NCBI RefSeq assembly: GCF_020150455.1
Contig: NZ_CP083740.1
Location: 1,054,001-1,118,000, forward strand
Direction of reading: 5' to 3'
DNA: 64,000 nt
Source: Bremerella sp. TYQ1
GTDB lineage: Bacteria; Planctomycetota; Planctomycetia; Pirellulales; Pirellulaceae
Both the position numbers and the translations under genes were made by a program. The notes under the pieces were generated by a model. It saw nothing but the letters and a program-made list of their open reading frames with translations, searched no databases and was not told the DNA's origin. Positions 37,251 through 47,426 of this stretch are shown here, piece after piece. Each line of letters begins with the position of its first letter. Position 1 is the stretch's first letter.

Positions 37251-37415
37251 GATACCGTTCCTCGGCGGGCACTTAAGTGACTACGGTTAGTCCGTAGAAG
37301 TATGTCATCGAGCCAGAGAAGGCAAATGCGTTGGTTGAGAGGCATCCGATCAAGACAGATACGTCGTGTCGGTCAAATACACAACGCTTGGAAGAACAGT
37401 GGAGATAAGCAGTGA

Positions 37416-37446
37416 CGGCCTGGTGTCGCAGATTCGCACCAGGCCG
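37416..37446. terminator. 10-bp hairpin between convergent genes
   Basis: CGGCCTGGTG pairs perfectly with CACCAGGCCG around an 11-base loop. It lies between the esterase (plus, ends 37250) and the DUF4198 gene (minus, ends 37471), suggesting a shared transcription end. Confidence 0.55.
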
Positions 37447-37470
37447 TTCGCTTTCTAGAAAAACGCAAGC

Positions 37471-38277
37471 TTACTGCGGCAGGACTTCAAACGTTGCTGC
37501 ATAGCTTAATCGTCGGTTTTGTGCTTGTGTAATGGTTGTGTTTTCGTCTTGGAAAGACGTTTCCAACCAATACATGCCAGGCTCTTTCCATTCGACGGTG
37601 AATTCGCCTTGGGCATTCGTCTCGACGTGCTGGTCCTCTTGGGCGTCGCGATAGCGCGTTCCACCGCGAATGACTTCAACTTTGAGACCAGCCATTGGCT
37701 TACCGTCTACCAGGAAACGGAACGTCCCCTTTTCGCCAGCGTACAGGTCGTTCGGATGGGTGATAGGAACCAACTCGATACCTTTGCCGGTTGACTCGAA
37801 GACTTTTTCCGTTGGTCCACCATTGGTCACATACGTTTCAATGCGTCCGATACTCTCCGAAACTTTTAGATTCGTCGCGTTGGAAGGAACTTCTTTTGCA
37901 AAAGATTCAGGTGTGCCGCGCCAACGGCGACGTTCGCCATTTTCTTCCCAGCTTCCGAACAAGCCATGGTTATCGATCGCAATGCGGTAAGTCCCTTCCT
38001 GCTTCAGAGGAACATCGAACACGCTGCGATATCGCAAAGTGGCTTGATTTTCAGCTTCGACCTTGGAACCATCAGGTGCCGTCACGGCCAAATTGGTAAG
38101 CTGCAGTGGGAAGTGATTGAAGTAGAACAAGTCATTGGAAACGGCCGCGTCGACGGTAACGAGCGGTTCGGCACCAGAGAGAACCGTTTGGGATGGCAAC
38201 AACCAAACTTTGTGAGCGAACGCCGACAGTGGTACGCACATCAGCAAAGCGATCGCCGGAACAAATGAGCGAAGCAT
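37471..38277 (-). CDS. DUF4198 domain-containing exported protein
   Basis: A 268-residue periplasmic protein with a signal peptide ([22 protein letters not shown]). The mature start [14 protein letters not shown] and the C-terminal carboxypeptidase-regulatory-like fold ([38 protein letters not shown]) match DUF4198. AGGAG lies eight bases before the ATG. These proteins commonly accompany PepSY-TM and DUF2271 genes near metal or siderophore uptake systems; the molecular role is unknown. Confidence 0.88.
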   Translation of the reverse strand: MLRSFVPAIALLMCVPLSAFAHKVWLLPSQTVLSGAEPLVTVDAAVSNDLFYFNHFPLQLTNLAVTAPDGSKVEAENQATLRYRSVFDVPLKQEGTYRIAIDNHGLFGSWEENGERRRWRGTPESFAKEVPSNATNLKVSESIGRIETYVTNGGPTEKVFESTGKGIELVPITHPNDLYAGEKGTFRFLVDGKPMAGLKVEVIRGGTRYRDAQEDQHVETNAQGEFTVEWKEPGMYWLETSFQDENTTITQAQNRRLSYAATFEVLPQ

Positions 38278-38346
38278 TGAAATCTCCTGAGGGGGAAATA
38301 GGAAAGACTCTGAAAGTGAAACTTCGACCGATAGAATTAGACTGGG

Positions 38347-38877
38347 TTACGGCTCAATCGAGAGCGAAACTTTGCCTAACTCCTCTTTACCGCGCACTTC
38401 TTCTTTGAATGATTTTTGAACAGGCCAAGTGAATGGAATTTCAAGCAATTCTCGGCCGCCAACTTCGCGCGCCGCTTCGACGATGAGGGTGTAATCGCCA
38501 GGCTTGAGGCCAGACAACTGCTTATCGGATTCTGAGAATTTCAGATCGTGAGAGCCAGCAGGACGCGTGGCTCCGCTTACACCGTCGACAGGAAGATCGA
38601 GACTTCGACCGGTTCGTCGCCACCACTGCCGAAGATCGGGAAGCCACTTCGTGCCGACTTCATCACCTGGCGAGTCCATCTGGTACCAGACGGCCAAATT
38701 GGCAGCAACTTTGCGGTTGCCGTCCTGAATCCACACCGCAATGTAAGGGCGATGGTACTCCGACACGTTCAGTCTGGGGATCTCAACACTCACTTGCAAT
38801 TCCGCCGCGTAGGACGTCGCAGTAAAGATTAAGAGAAGAATGAACGTTAAAAACATTGGTGGTTTAGCATGCAGCAT
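38347..38877 (-). CDS. DUF2271 domain-containing exported protein
   Basis: A 176-residue secreted protein with a signal peptide ([17 protein letters not shown] region). The DUF2271 core is clear: [47 protein letters not shown] and [29 protein letters not shown] ten bases before the first ATG supports residue 1; Met8 is an alternative. The family is often encoded beside PepSY-TM proteins and ApbE flavin transferases; no ApbE gene is in this window. Confidence 0.9.
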   Translation of the reverse strand: MLHAKPPMFLTFILLLIFTATSYAAELQVSVEIPRLNVSEYHRPYIAVWIQDGNRKVAANLAVWYQMDSPGDEVGTKWLPDLRQWWRRTGRSLDLPVDGVSGATRPAGSHDLKFSESDKQLSGLKPGDYTLIVEAAREVGGRELLEIPFTWPVQKSFKEEVRGKEELGKVSLSIEP

Positions 38878-38913
38878 TTAATGATGACTCCTGAAGGAGA
38901 ACTCGCTTATTTC

Positions 38914-39579
38914 TTAATGAATAAAAAGCATTGCCAAAAGCAAGGGGAGAATCAGCCCAAGGGTGACCAAAGGCCAAGTCATCCGACGATGGCGTGCGTG
39001 AAAGTAAAGAAGAAACAATCCGGTGATGCAGAAGATCAGCGTGGCGACCGCAAAAATGTCGATGAACCACTTCCACGCAACTCCGGTGTTGCGACCCTTG
39101 TGCAAATCGTTGAAGTATGAAATCCAACCACGGTTGGTATGTTCGTATTCAACGAAACCAGTTTCACGATCAATTGCCAGCCAGGCATCTGAGCCGGGGC
39201 CTTGCATCGACAAGTAGATTTCTTCTTCCGACCATTCCGCAGGACGAGAGCCGACCGTTTTGCCAAATTGACCGCTAAGCCATTTTGATAATTCTCGGGG
39301 AAGCGGGGCATCTTCTTCCGTGGTTTGTTCGTTCAAAGAAACCAGCATGTCCGAGGGAATCTCGGCCGTCAGCGTCGTCACGGTTGGTTCAACGGTAATC
39401 TCGCTGGGATGATTGAGCGTGATGCCAGTGATGGTGAAGAGCAGCATTCCGACCAGGCTGATTGCCGAGCTGATCCAATGCCACTGGATCATCGTTCGCA
39501 TCCAGTAGGCGCGGCGTTTCTTGTCGCGACTGGCTTTTTCTTTTGCGTCACTCGTCGTTGAGGAAGTCACTTCTGCCAA
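38914..39579 (-). CDS. PepSY-associated TM protein
   Basis: A 221-residue inner-membrane protein. A charged N-terminus leads to TM1 ([20 protein letters not shown] followed by ITLNHP), a periplasmic domain with a PepSY-like strand ([16 protein letters not shown]) and [11 protein letters not shown], then TM2 ([23 protein letters not shown]) and TM3 ([18 protein letters not shown]). It is the first gene of the minus-strand DUF2271/DUF4198 operon and is shorter than the paralogue at 12303, lacking the low-complexity insert. Iron reduction or uptake is a plausible but unproven role. Confidence 0.87.
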   Translation of the reverse strand: MAEVTSSTTSDAKEKASRDKKRRAYWMRTMIQWHWISSAISLVGMLLFTITGITLNHPSEITVEPTVTTLTAEIPSDMLVSLNEQTTEEDAPLPRELSKWLSGQFGKTVGSRPAEWSEEEIYLSMQGPGSDAWLAIDRETGFVEYEHTNRGWISYFNDLHKGRNTGVAWKWFIDIFAVATLIFCITGLFLLYFHARHRRMTWPLVTLGLILPLLLAMLFIH

Positions 39580-39637
39580 CGTAAGCTCTCGACCAGGAAG
39601 GTGGTGAGACAGGATCTCAATAGTGAAAGTCCTAGCG

Positions 39638-39666
39638 AGTCTATACCGTTAGCGCGCAATTGGCAA
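39638..39666 (-). promoter_or_regulatory. Putative sigma-70 promoter of the PepSY operon
   Basis: On the minus strand TTGCCA (39661-39666) and TAGACT (39638-39643) are separated by 17 bases. The predicted transcript start is about 50 bases before the PepSY ATG. Confidence 0.4.
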
Positions 39667-39686
39667 GCAGAGTAACCAAATCAAAC

Positions 39687-39730
39687 TTTGCGCCGAGTTT
39701 GCGCGAAGTCTGCGCGAACCTTGCCCAAAG
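39687..39730 (-). repeat. Four tandem 11-bp direct repeats, probable activator site
   Basis: Plus-strand units are TTTGCGCCGAG, TTTGCGCGAAG, TCTGCGCGAAC and a degenerate CTTGCCCAAAG, with no gaps. The 11-bp period places all units on one face of the helix, like OmpR-family response-regulator sites. The array ends about 20 bases upstream of the candidate -35 box of the PepSY operon. Confidence 0.55.
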
Positions 39731-40085
39731 ATTACTTGGCTAACGAATGACTTGCCAGCTAAACATTGGGGCGATATCTTAGGTTATTCACAACTTGTTT
39801 CTCATAGCGACTGCCAAGCCACATCTACCAGCTAGGCTTAGCCATTTGGCAATTTCTGAAAGTGCGTTTTGGAATTTTATTGTCCTGAACGTTCCACTTC
39901 AGTCGCCCTTGTGATGCCGTCGATTGCGCCAACTCGTAACATCACAATGACTTAGGTTCATGACAGGAAGTTTGTCTCGAAAGCCCGTTTGACGATTCGT
40001 ATAGCCCCGATTCGTTGGACAAGAATTCGCCATTTAAACGGCTTTCGTCGTCCCATTGCATCCGTGTTTGATCGAAGGAAGAAGA

Positions 40086-40889
40086 ATGTCGAACGAGACA
40101 TCCCCAAACCAAAACGCCGCCGATTCACCCCCATTACGCACGGAAAACCTCGTAAAAACGTTCCGCCAGGGAGCGAACCAAGTCAACGCTTTGAACGGCG
40201 TTACGCTCTCCGTTCAATCGGGTGAATTCACCGCAATCATGGGACCGAGCGGTTGCGGCAAAAGTACTCTGCTGCATGTGATGGCAGGGCTTACGCGTCC
40301 TGATACCGGATCGGTTTTTGTCGAAGGTGAGAAGCTTTCGAGCTTATCGGACGCCAAGCTGACCGATTTTCGACGTCGCAGAATCGGCTTGGTGTTTCAG
40401 CAGTTCAATCTGGTCACCGCATTGACCGCCATCGAAAACGTAATGCTGCCTCTCTTGGCGGAAGGAAGCCGTCCGAATGTCGATGCAAAGCAGCGAGCCA
40501 CCCAGCTTCTAGAACGCCTCGGTCTTGGCGATCGCCTCGGACATCGGCCCGATGCGATGAGTGGTGGCGAACAACAGCGAGTCGCGATCGCTCGAGCATT
40601 GGTGACGGACCCCGCAATCATCTTAGCCGATGAGCCGACAGGTAGTCTCGATTCCGGAAACGGAAATGCGATTTGTTCGCTTCTAAAAGAACTCAACGAA
40701 GAAGAAGGGCGAAGCATCGTAATGGTGACGCATGAACCTGCGGTTGCGGCATGGGCAAATCGTATCGTCGTTATGAAAGATGGAACAGTTTGTTCTGACT
40801 GGAAAGCGGAGCAGGTACCGGATGCCCAGTCTCTCGCGATTCGCTATCAGGAGATCGTCTCCGGCCAAACAACGGTAGGTGCTGTATGA
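40086..40889 (+). CDS. ABC transporter ATP-binding protein (MacB/LolD type), first copy
   Basis: A 267-residue ABC ATPase. ATG 40086 follows AAGGAAGAAG; an in-frame ATG at 40056 is less likely. Motifs: Walker A GPSGCGKST, Q-loop VFQQFNL, signature [14 protein letters not shown], Walker [14 protein letters not shown]-loop VTHEP. This matches the LolD/MacB/YbbA group that pairs with FtsX-like permeases. Its TGA overlaps the ATG of the permease as ATGA. Confidence 0.94.
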   Translation: MSNETSPNQNAADSPPLRTENLVKTFRQGANQVNALNGVTLSVQSGEFTAIMGPSGCGKSTLLHVMAGLTRPDTGSVFVEGEKLSSLSDAKLTDFRRRRIGLVFQQFNLVTALTAIENVMLPLLAEGSRPNVDAKQRATQLLERLGLGDRLGHRPDAMSGGEQQRVAIARALVTDPAIILADEPTGSLDSGNGNAICSLLKELNEEEGRSIVMVTHEPAVAAWANRIVVMKDGTVCSDWKAEQVPDAQSLAIRYQEIVSGQTTVGAV

Positions 40890-43669
40890 GCTTGTCTTGG
40901 AAGTTGTTTGTCGCCCACGCACGGCAGCAAAAAGTACGATTACTCCTGACGGCGTTGGCAATGATTGCCGCAATTGGTGTCGTTCTGTGGGTTGTCTCAG
41001 CATATGAAGCGATCGCGTCACAATTTGACGAACAAACCGACGACTTTATCGGCAATTACACAACGTTCGTTGTGCCCAAAGATGCAGATCAACAGATCTC
41101 ACCGGAAGTTATCAGTGCCGTAGCCAGCCATCCGGCTGTAGAGTCGGCCAATCCTGTTACTCAATTCAAAATGATGTTTCGACGGGCGAATCCATTGCCT
41201 GATGCAGGGGCACCTCCGCGACGGTTTTGGCCGAGCGTTGTCGGAACCGATTCGCCCGAATCTCGCTACCCACTTATGGAAGGGAGATGGCTCGACCCTA
41301 ACTCTCAAACTGAGTCCGTTGTCAGCAGCGGAGTATCTGATGCACTCGGGCTGAAACCAGGGGACGCAATACGATTCAGAACAGTGAACGGTGAAGTCGT
41401 TGATTTGGATGTCGTTGGTATTGTTCAACAACCTGAGTCAGAGGTTGAGTTTGCCATGACGCGTACCAAAGGCGGAGCGCCTGGCGGCGTGAACCGAGGC
41501 CCCGCTTCGCTGGCTGCCTACGTTCCAATGCAACTCGTGCCAACACTTACTGGTGATACGCACCCAACTAATCTGATCGAAGTCCGTATGCGTCCTTCCA
41601 AGACAGCAGATGTTTTGGAGGATGCAATCGCATCTGCGAATCCGGCCGTTGAGCTACTTCGTACAGATGACATCCGCTCGAAGATCTCGTCTGGATTTGA
41701 AGCGGAAGGGGCACGGAAACAGGCATACTTTGTGACCGCACTGTCCATCCTGGCATCTGCGTTCATCATTTTCACGACGTTAAGTATGGGCGTGAACGAA
41801 CGCGCTCGACAAATGGCAGTACTCCGTGCGGTCGGCCTTCGACGATTTCAAGTCGCGCAGCTGGTCTTCGTCGAGGCACTTGTCCTTGCCGTCTTTGGTT
41901 GGGTCGGCGGATTGCTTGGAGGCTGGATATTGCTTCAGCTTCTAGCCAATGCAACGCCATCGCTCTTTCCCAACGGAGTGCAGTTGGGTCTTGCGAGCAT
42001 ACTGTTGACAGGATTGTGCTCGTTTCTTGGAGCCATACTAGCTTCAATACTTCCTATTTGGAAAGCCACACGGATCAGTCCATTGGAAGCCATGGCCCCG
42101 ACACCGATGCGACCAAAATCTGGTCGATGGTACGTTATGGCGACTGTCGTTAGCCTGATGCTAATCGCGATCAATCCTTTATTGGTTTATGCGGTAGGAA
42201 TGCCGGAAGGGGTTCGATTCGTCTTGATATTGCTGGTAGGCGCGCCAGCAACGGTGCTTGGTTTCGCATTGTTGGCTCCACTTGTCGTACTTGGTGTGGA
42301 ACGCATTTTGAGCCCATTAATTGCATGGATCATGCGGATTCAAACTGGGCTCGTCAAAAGCCAATTAAGCACCAACATGTGGCGAACGACCGGAATTGCT
42401 GCATCGTTAATGCTGGGGCTTGGGCTCTATACCGCAACGCAGGTTTGGGGATATTCGATGCTTGGCGGCTTTATGCCAGGGCGTTGGACACCGGACACGA
42501 TTGTTAAATTTGCCGAGGGAATTCCAAGAGAGCAATACGAGCAGATTTGCCAAGTCACAGGTATCGACTCGAATCGTTGTCTGACCGCTGCCGTAGAGCA
42601 AACGAAGCTTGTCGGCGATCCACTTAAAGCGGCAGAGCGAGATTCTGCCGTTCGCCAGGATAACGTTTCTCTCGTCGGTCTTGATACCGAAAAAGCTTTC
42701 GCTGGAAATAACCCACTGTTTCAACTTCGCTTCGTTCAAGGTAACCGAGAAGATGCACTAGCGAAGTTACAGAAGGGGCGATTTTGTTTAGTACCAGATA
42801 CCTTTGATCGTCTGGCTGGTCTAAAGGTTGGCGATACGATTACGATGATCCCTCCTAACCGTCCCAAGGAGCCCGTCGAATATACGATTGCAGGTATCGT
42901 ATCGATGCCTGGTTCGAATTGGATAACTAAAACCACAGGTATTCGTCGTCATTTCGTCCGCACCGCAGGCATCGTCTTCGCCCCGGAAGAAGAAGTGCGT
43001 GAAGATTTTGCTTTGCCGATGCTTGAATATCTCTGGCTAGACCCACAATCAGGGATAAATGACGAACAGCTAAAGGAAGCTTTGCAGGCCGTTGTTGCTT
43101 CAGCAGAAAAGACCAGCCAGCGCGAGTCCGCTCAACAAGGAATTGGCCCTGGACGTCGGGTCGGGGGACTTTCTCGGGATGAATTGCAAGTGACGTCCTT
43201 GGAAGATGTTCGCAACAGTATGCGGCGTCGCGGAGGGGCTGCCGTTGGCGCCATGGGGTGGCTTCCACTGATTACGCTTTTAGTGGTGTCACTAGGCATC
43301 GTGAATACGATGGCTGCTTCTGTCCGTGCTCGACGCTGGGAGTTTGGCATTCTAAGGGCGATTGGTCTACGCCGACTTGGCCTGGTCAAACTTGTACTAT
43401 CAGAGGCAATCATGATTGGCTTGGTTGCAAGTGCTCTTAGCTTGCTATTTGGAATATTGACGGGATGGACCTGTCTTGGCTTGGTTCGTTATGTCAGCAA
43501 TCAATGGTTTGAAGGTGTCAGTACACCGTTGGTTGTTCCGTGGTCGTCGCTCGTGTTTGGCTATGCTCTTACGTTCACACTTTGCTTCCTTGCAGCGTTG
43601 TGGCCCGCGATTTCGTCTGGAAGGACAGAACCGCTAACACTTCTGCAAGCAGGTCGTGCATCGACGTAA
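40886..43669 (+). CDS. ABC transporter permease with two FtsX domains, first copy
   Basis: A 927-residue inner-membrane permease. An N-terminal membrane helix (LLLTALAMIAAIGVVLWVVSA) and a MacB-like periplasmic domain precede the first FtsX core (TLSMGVNERARQMAVLRAVGLRRFQVAQLV). A second periplasmic domain and a second FtsX core follow (TMAASVRARRWEFGILRAIGLRRLGLV). Size and doubled layout resemble YbbP-type permeases. It most likely works with the ATPase just upstream in lipoprotein, lipid or peptide extrusion; the substrate is unknown. Confidence 0.9.
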   Translation: MSLSWKLFVAHARQQKVRLLLTALAMIAAIGVVLWVVSAYEAIASQFDEQTDDFIGNYTTFVVPKDADQQISPEVISAVASHPAVESANPVTQFKMMFRRANPLPDAGAPPRRFWPSVVGTDSPESRYPLMEGRWLDPNSQTESVVSSGVSDALGLKPGDAIRFRTVNGEVVDLDVVGIVQQPESEVEFAMTRTKGGAPGGVNRGPASLAAYVPMQLVPTLTGDTHPTNLIEVRMRPSKTADVLEDAIASANPAVELLRTDDIRSKISSGFEAEGARKQAYFVTALSILASAFIIFTTLSMGVNERARQMAVLRAVGLRRFQVAQLVFVEALVLAVFGWVGGLLGGWILLQLLANATPSLFPNGVQLGLASILLTGLCSFLGAILASILPIWKATRISPLEAMAPTPMRPKSGRWYVMATVVSLMLIAINPLLVYAVGMPEGVRFVLILLVGAPATVLGFALLAPLVVLGVERILSPLIAWIMRIQTGLVKSQLSTNMWRTTGIAASLMLGLGLYTATQVWGYSMLGGFMPGRWTPDTIVKFAEGIPREQYEQICQVTGIDSNRCLTAAVEQTKLVGDPLKAAERDSAVRQDNVSLVGLDTEKAFAGNNPLFQLRFVQGNREDALAKLQKGRFCLVPDTFDRLAGLKVGDTITMIPPNRPKEPVEYTIAGIVSMPGSNWITKTTGIRRHFVRTAGIVFAPEEEVREDFALPMLEYLWLDPQSGINDEQLKEALQAVVASAEKTSQRESAQQGIGPGRRVGGLSRDELQVTSLEDVRNSMRRRGGAAVGAMGWLPLITLLVVSLGIVNTMAASVRARRWEFGILRAIGLRRLGLVKLVLSEAIMIGLVASALSLLFGILTGWTCLGLVRYVSNQWFEGVSTPLVVPWSSLVFGYALTFTLCFLAALWPAISSGRTEPLTLLQAGRAST

Positions 43670-43701
43670 GTCAATACTTCGCGAACAGGCAGGCACTCCT
43701 G

Positions 43702-44466
43702 ATGAATATGACTACCCGACCATCGTCGCCGCTGGTCGTACATGGAATACGCAAGCAATTTAAGCGTGCTCAAACATCGATTACTGCTCTCAGCAAAGTC
43801 AACCTTACGGCGCAGGTTGGCGAGTTCATTGTCATCATGGGAGCTTCCGGATCTGGCAAGAGTACGTTGTTGCATGCAATTGCCGGACTAACAGACGTCG
43901 ATAGCGGAAAGGTGATCGTTAACGGCCAAGACCTTTCACAATTGAACGATGTGCGATTGACCAAATTTCGCGGAAAGGAAATTGGCCTCGTTTTTCAAGC
44001 TTTCAATCTCATTCCAAGCTTGTCTGCGGAAGATAACATTCGACTTCCGGCTCCGGTTAGTTCTACTTTAAGTGATCGCGTCAATCATTTACTTCAGCGG
44101 TTGAACCTTATCGAGAGGCGATTACATAAGCCAGGCGCTTTGTCAGGTGGCGAACAGCAACGAGTGGCTATTGCACGAGCGTTAATTTGTGACCCTGCGA
44201 TTTTATTAGCCGATGAGCCGACGGGAAGTTTAGACTACGACGCAGGCCAACAAATCTGCCAACTTTTGTCGGAGCTATCGCGAGAGCAAGGGCGTACCAT
44301 TTTGGCAGTTACTCACGAACCAAATGTAGCCATGTGGGCCGATCGTGTCGTTGTTATGAGAGATGGCAACAACGTTGCCGAATTTGTACCTGATGGCTCA
44401 CGTGATCCACAGTCCGTTGCGTTGCAATATCAAAGTCTTCTTCGTGATGGCGTCGGGGCCGTTTGA
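43702..44466 (+). CDS. ABC transporter ATP-binding protein (MacB/LolD type), second copy
   Basis: A 254-residue paralogue of the ATPase at 40086. The start at ATG 43702 follows the previous permease stop by 32 bases; the longer frame from 43540 lies inside that permease and is rejected. Motifs: [46 protein letters not shown]. The stop shares a base with the next ATG (TGATG). Confidence 0.93.
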   Translation: MNMTTRPSSPLVVHGIRKQFKRAQTSITALSKVNLTAQVGEFIVIMGASGSGKSTLLHAIAGLTDVDSGKVIVNGQDLSQLNDVRLTKFRGKEIGLVFQAFNLIPSLSAEDNIRLPAPVSSTLSDRVNHLLQRLNLIERRLHKPGALSGGEQQRVAIARALICDPAILLADEPTGSLDYDAGQQICQLLSELSREQGRTILAVTHEPNVAMWADRVVVMRDGNNVAEFVPDGSRDPQSVALQYQSLLRDGVGAV

Positions 44467-47270
44467 TGAAAAAGATATTTCAGCTTGCGTGGGCTATGTT
44501 GTGGGATTCTCCAGTTCGCGTAGCGCTAACCGTCTTGGCAACCGCCGCAGCAACCTGCTTAGTTATTTGGATTGCTAGTGGCTATGATGCACTAGAGAAA
44601 ACATTTGACGACTACGCGAATCTGTCGATGGGACGCTACGAACTGGCCGTGGCCCCCATCGAGCAAAAAGAAGAAAAGTTTATCCCGGAGGAAGTGTTGG
44701 CAGATCTCAGGGCTGACAATTTTATTGCGAATGCCGATCCTATGTGGGCTGTTCGTGCTGAAGTGGTTCCTGAGAAGTCAACGTTTTCTACTGCTAAGCA
44801 TGGTAAAGGAGAAAAACCTTCCAACTTTGATCGTGATCCACAGTTCAGGCCTCCCGGCAGCTTACCTGGTACGCTGCTGATGTTCACTGATGCTTCCCAG
44901 CCGCCGTTTGAAATGGCGCAAGGGGAATGGCTTTCAACAGAAGATGCCGATCGGTTTCAAGCTGTCGTGCGGACAGAAACTGCTGAGAGAATGGGTCTCG
45001 AGGTCGGCGATGGAATGATTCTGATACGGAATGATCAGAATCATTTGTTGAAGGTAAAAGGAATACTCGATGCCCCCAAGCTAAAAGGGGCAGGGGATTC
45101 AGCGTTGCCGATTCTCGCGCCCAGCAAGGGCGAATTGTTCTTAAACGCGGTGGCTGCCGAGGAACTTCTAGGAGAACGCCCAAAGATCAGTTTAATTGCT
45201 GTTTCATTACGAGAAGAGACGGACATCAACTCTTTTCGATTCGGGTGGGGACCCAAGCTCTCTTCCTATGCAACGCCTGTCCAGTTTCAGCAAGCGTTTG
45301 AAGTCGAGGAGGCACTTGATCAAAGCTCGTCCGCAGCCAACGTTCGTCTGCAATCGTATGCCGCGACTGGTGTATCCTTATTGGTAGCGTTTCTCGTGGT
45401 TTTGTGCACGTTAAGCATGGGAGTCAGCGAACGAATCCGGCAGTATGCCATTCTCCGGTCACTCTCATTTACGCGATTTCAGATTGCCAAACTGATCATG
45501 CTGGAAGGACTCTTTCTTGGCTGTCTAGGTTTTGCAATCGGTCTCGGTATAAGCTATTTGACATTGCTGCTTATCGGCACCGTTGCATCCCAGATGCTAG
45601 ATAACGGTGTTGTACTTGGACGTCATGGCGTGCTTCTCGGAATGGCCGCAACACTGGGTGGAGCGTTTGTTGCCGCGTTGATTCCCGCGGTGGGAGCAAC
45701 TTACGTGAAGCCATTGGACGCGATGTCCTCCGGGGGAAACGAAGCAGTCAGTGACAAGTCGTTTTCGAGAGTTGGATTTGTTTTTGGGCTACTGTTAATT
45801 GCTGTTAATCCAGTCCTTACTTTTCTAGTTCCGCCTGTATCAGAAGCCAGCGTACCGATCTCGATGGTGATCGGCTTCGCATCGATGGCGCTGGGCTTTG
45901 TTTTCGTGTCACCAGCTATCGTTGTTGGAGTGGATCGCTGGCTAAGTCCTGTTCTCGCCAAGATGTTGAGGATTAATCCAAGTTTGTTGGCGAGTCAGAT
46001 TACCAGTCACCTCTGGCGAACCGTTGGGGCTTCTATTTCTTTGGCCGTTGGCGTTGGTCTTTTTATTGGCATTCAAGTTTGGGGCTTTACGATGCTGGAG
46101 GGATTTATTCCAGGACAATGGGCTCCTGATGCACTTTTGCAACTCCATGCCAACAAGCTTTCTGCAGATCAGACAATTGCGATTTCAAGAATACCAGGTA
46201 TCGACTTGGAGCAAAGTTTTCCGATCGTTGTCGAACAACCTCGATTGCAAGAAGATCTTGCCAAGAGTGCTGAACGTGCTTCTGTCATACGGCAGGATAA
46301 TATTGTTCTTGTTGGCATCGATGCAACGAGAGCGTTTTCAGGGAAAGAGCCATTTTTGGAATTTGATTGGGTAGAAGGTAGCCCCCAAGCTGCTACTGAA
46401 AAGCTCATTGCTGGGCGTGGCTGTATTGTGCCGGATCATTTCCTTCGGGAGACTGGCTTAAAAGTCGGTGATACGTTTGCTCTCGTTCCCCCTGAAAATG
46501 TAGAAAATATCGTCTCTTACGAGATCGCAGGGGCAGTCAAGCTTCCAGGTTGGCATTGGCAGACAAAGCTGACAGGGTTTCGCACTCGTACGCATCGGGC
46601 CGCCGCGTTAGTGTTTGCGAATTATGCCCCAGTGGCAGAAGATTTCGGGCTACTAGAACCTTCGCACATCTGGTTTGACTTCGATTCGCCAGGTGCGGAT
46701 CCAAGCTTAATTGAGCAACACGCTAACGCGTTCCTAAGAAAGGGGTCTCAGGGAATTGACACGACTGTGTCACCAAATACAGAGGTAGATATAAATATTG
46801 TTCCCGTAAAGCAAATTAGAGAAAGAACTCGTGGTGCTGCCAGACGCTGGATTTGGCTTGTTAGCCAGGTACCTTTGATCGCTACAATGATTGCCAGTAT
46901 CGCAGTTCTGAATGTGTTTCTGGCATCGGTCCGCGCTCGTCGGTGGGAGTTTGGTGTGCTAAGAGGAATTGGAATCACCAGCTGGACAATCGTCAGAGCC
47001 GTTCTAGCAGAAGGTCTTCTTACTGGGATTGTGGCAGCAGTATTAAGCTTGGGTTTTGGAGTGATGTGTGGATGGTGCGGCTGCGGGGTTGCTCAATACA
47101 TCAGCTTCTTCGGAGGCATGCAACCAGATCTTGTCATCCCGTGGGATGCCATTTCGCTTGGACTCTCAGGATTGATTCTTCTGGCCATCCTAAGCGCTGC
47201 CTGGCCAGCGTATCTGATCGGTAAGACAGAACCTCTTGCACTATTGCAACAAGGCAGAGGCTCCTTTTGA
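44466..47270 (+). CDS. ABC transporter permease with two FtsX domains, second copy
   Basis: A 934-residue paralogue of the permease at 40886. ATG 44466 overlaps the ATPase stop by one base; an in-frame TTG at 44463 is dismissed. Matching landmarks include TLSMGVSERIRQYAILRSLSFTRFQIAKL, the central GFIPGQWAPD (GFMPGRWTPD in the first copy) and SVRARRWEFGVLRGIG in the second FtsX core. The tandem pair likely arose by duplication of an ATPase-permease unit and then diverged. Confidence 0.9.
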   Translation: MKKIFQLAWAMLWDSPVRVALTVLATAAATCLVIWIASGYDALEKTFDDYANLSMGRYELAVAPIEQKEEKFIPEEVLADLRADNFIANADPMWAVRAEVVPEKSTFSTAKHGKGEKPSNFDRDPQFRPPGSLPGTLLMFTDASQPPFEMAQGEWLSTEDADRFQAVVRTETAERMGLEVGDGMILIRNDQNHLLKVKGILDAPKLKGAGDSALPILAPSKGELFLNAVAAEELLGERPKISLIAVSLREETDINSFRFGWGPKLSSYATPVQFQQAFEVEEALDQSSSAANVRLQSYAATGVSLLVAFLVVLCTLSMGVSERIRQYAILRSLSFTRFQIAKLIMLEGLFLGCLGFAIGLGISYLTLLLIGTVASQMLDNGVVLGRHGVLLGMAATLGGAFVAALIPAVGATYVKPLDAMSSGGNEAVSDKSFSRVGFVFGLLLIAVNPVLTFLVPPVSEASVPISMVIGFASMALGFVFVSPAIVVGVDRWLSPVLAKMLRINPSLLASQITSHLWRTVGASISLAVGVGLFIGIQVWGFTMLEGFIPGQWAPDALLQLHANKLSADQTIAISRIPGIDLEQSFPIVVEQPRLQEDLAKSAERASVIRQDNIVLVGIDATRAFSGKEPFLEFDWVEGSPQAATEKLIAGRGCIVPDHFLRETGLKVGDTFALVPPENVENIVSYEIAGAVKLPGWHWQTKLTGFRTRTHRAAALVFANYAPVAEDFGLLEPSHIWFDFDSPGADPSLIEQHANAFLRKGSQGIDTTVSPNTEVDINIVPVKQIRERTRGAARRWIWLVSQVPLIATMIASIAVLNVFLASVRARRWEFGVLRGIGITSWTIVRAVLAEGLLTGIVAAVLSLGFGVMCGWCGCGVAQYISFFGGMQPDLVIPWDAISLGLSGLILLAILSAAWPAYLIGKTEPLALLQQGRGSF

Positions 47271-47299
47271 ACCTCTGTTTAAATGCCTAAGCAGAGGTT
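47270..47299 (+). terminator. Hairpin at the end of the ABC operon
   Basis: A 12-pair stem (AACCTCTG-T-TTA with TAA-G-CAGAGGTT, one U.G wobble) and a six-base loop begin within the permease stop codon. No T-run follows. The position makes a transcript end likely. Confidence 0.55.
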
Positions 47300-47426
47300 T
47301 GCAATGGAGTGATGATTCACTTCTACTGGTGCATACGGAATCGAAGTGTTCGTTTTCGGTAAAACGCCAAGTTGATTTCGTGAATTGCTAACTGAACTGA
47401 AGAAATGAGCATAGGCATTCAAAGTT

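Larger units (their letters stand above)
39580..40085. other. 506-bp divergent intergenic region
   Basis: This region separates the PepSY operon (minus) from the ABC transporter genes (plus). It carries a promoter-like pair and a phased direct-repeat array, both described separately. I see no coding frame of interest. Confidence 0.5.
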
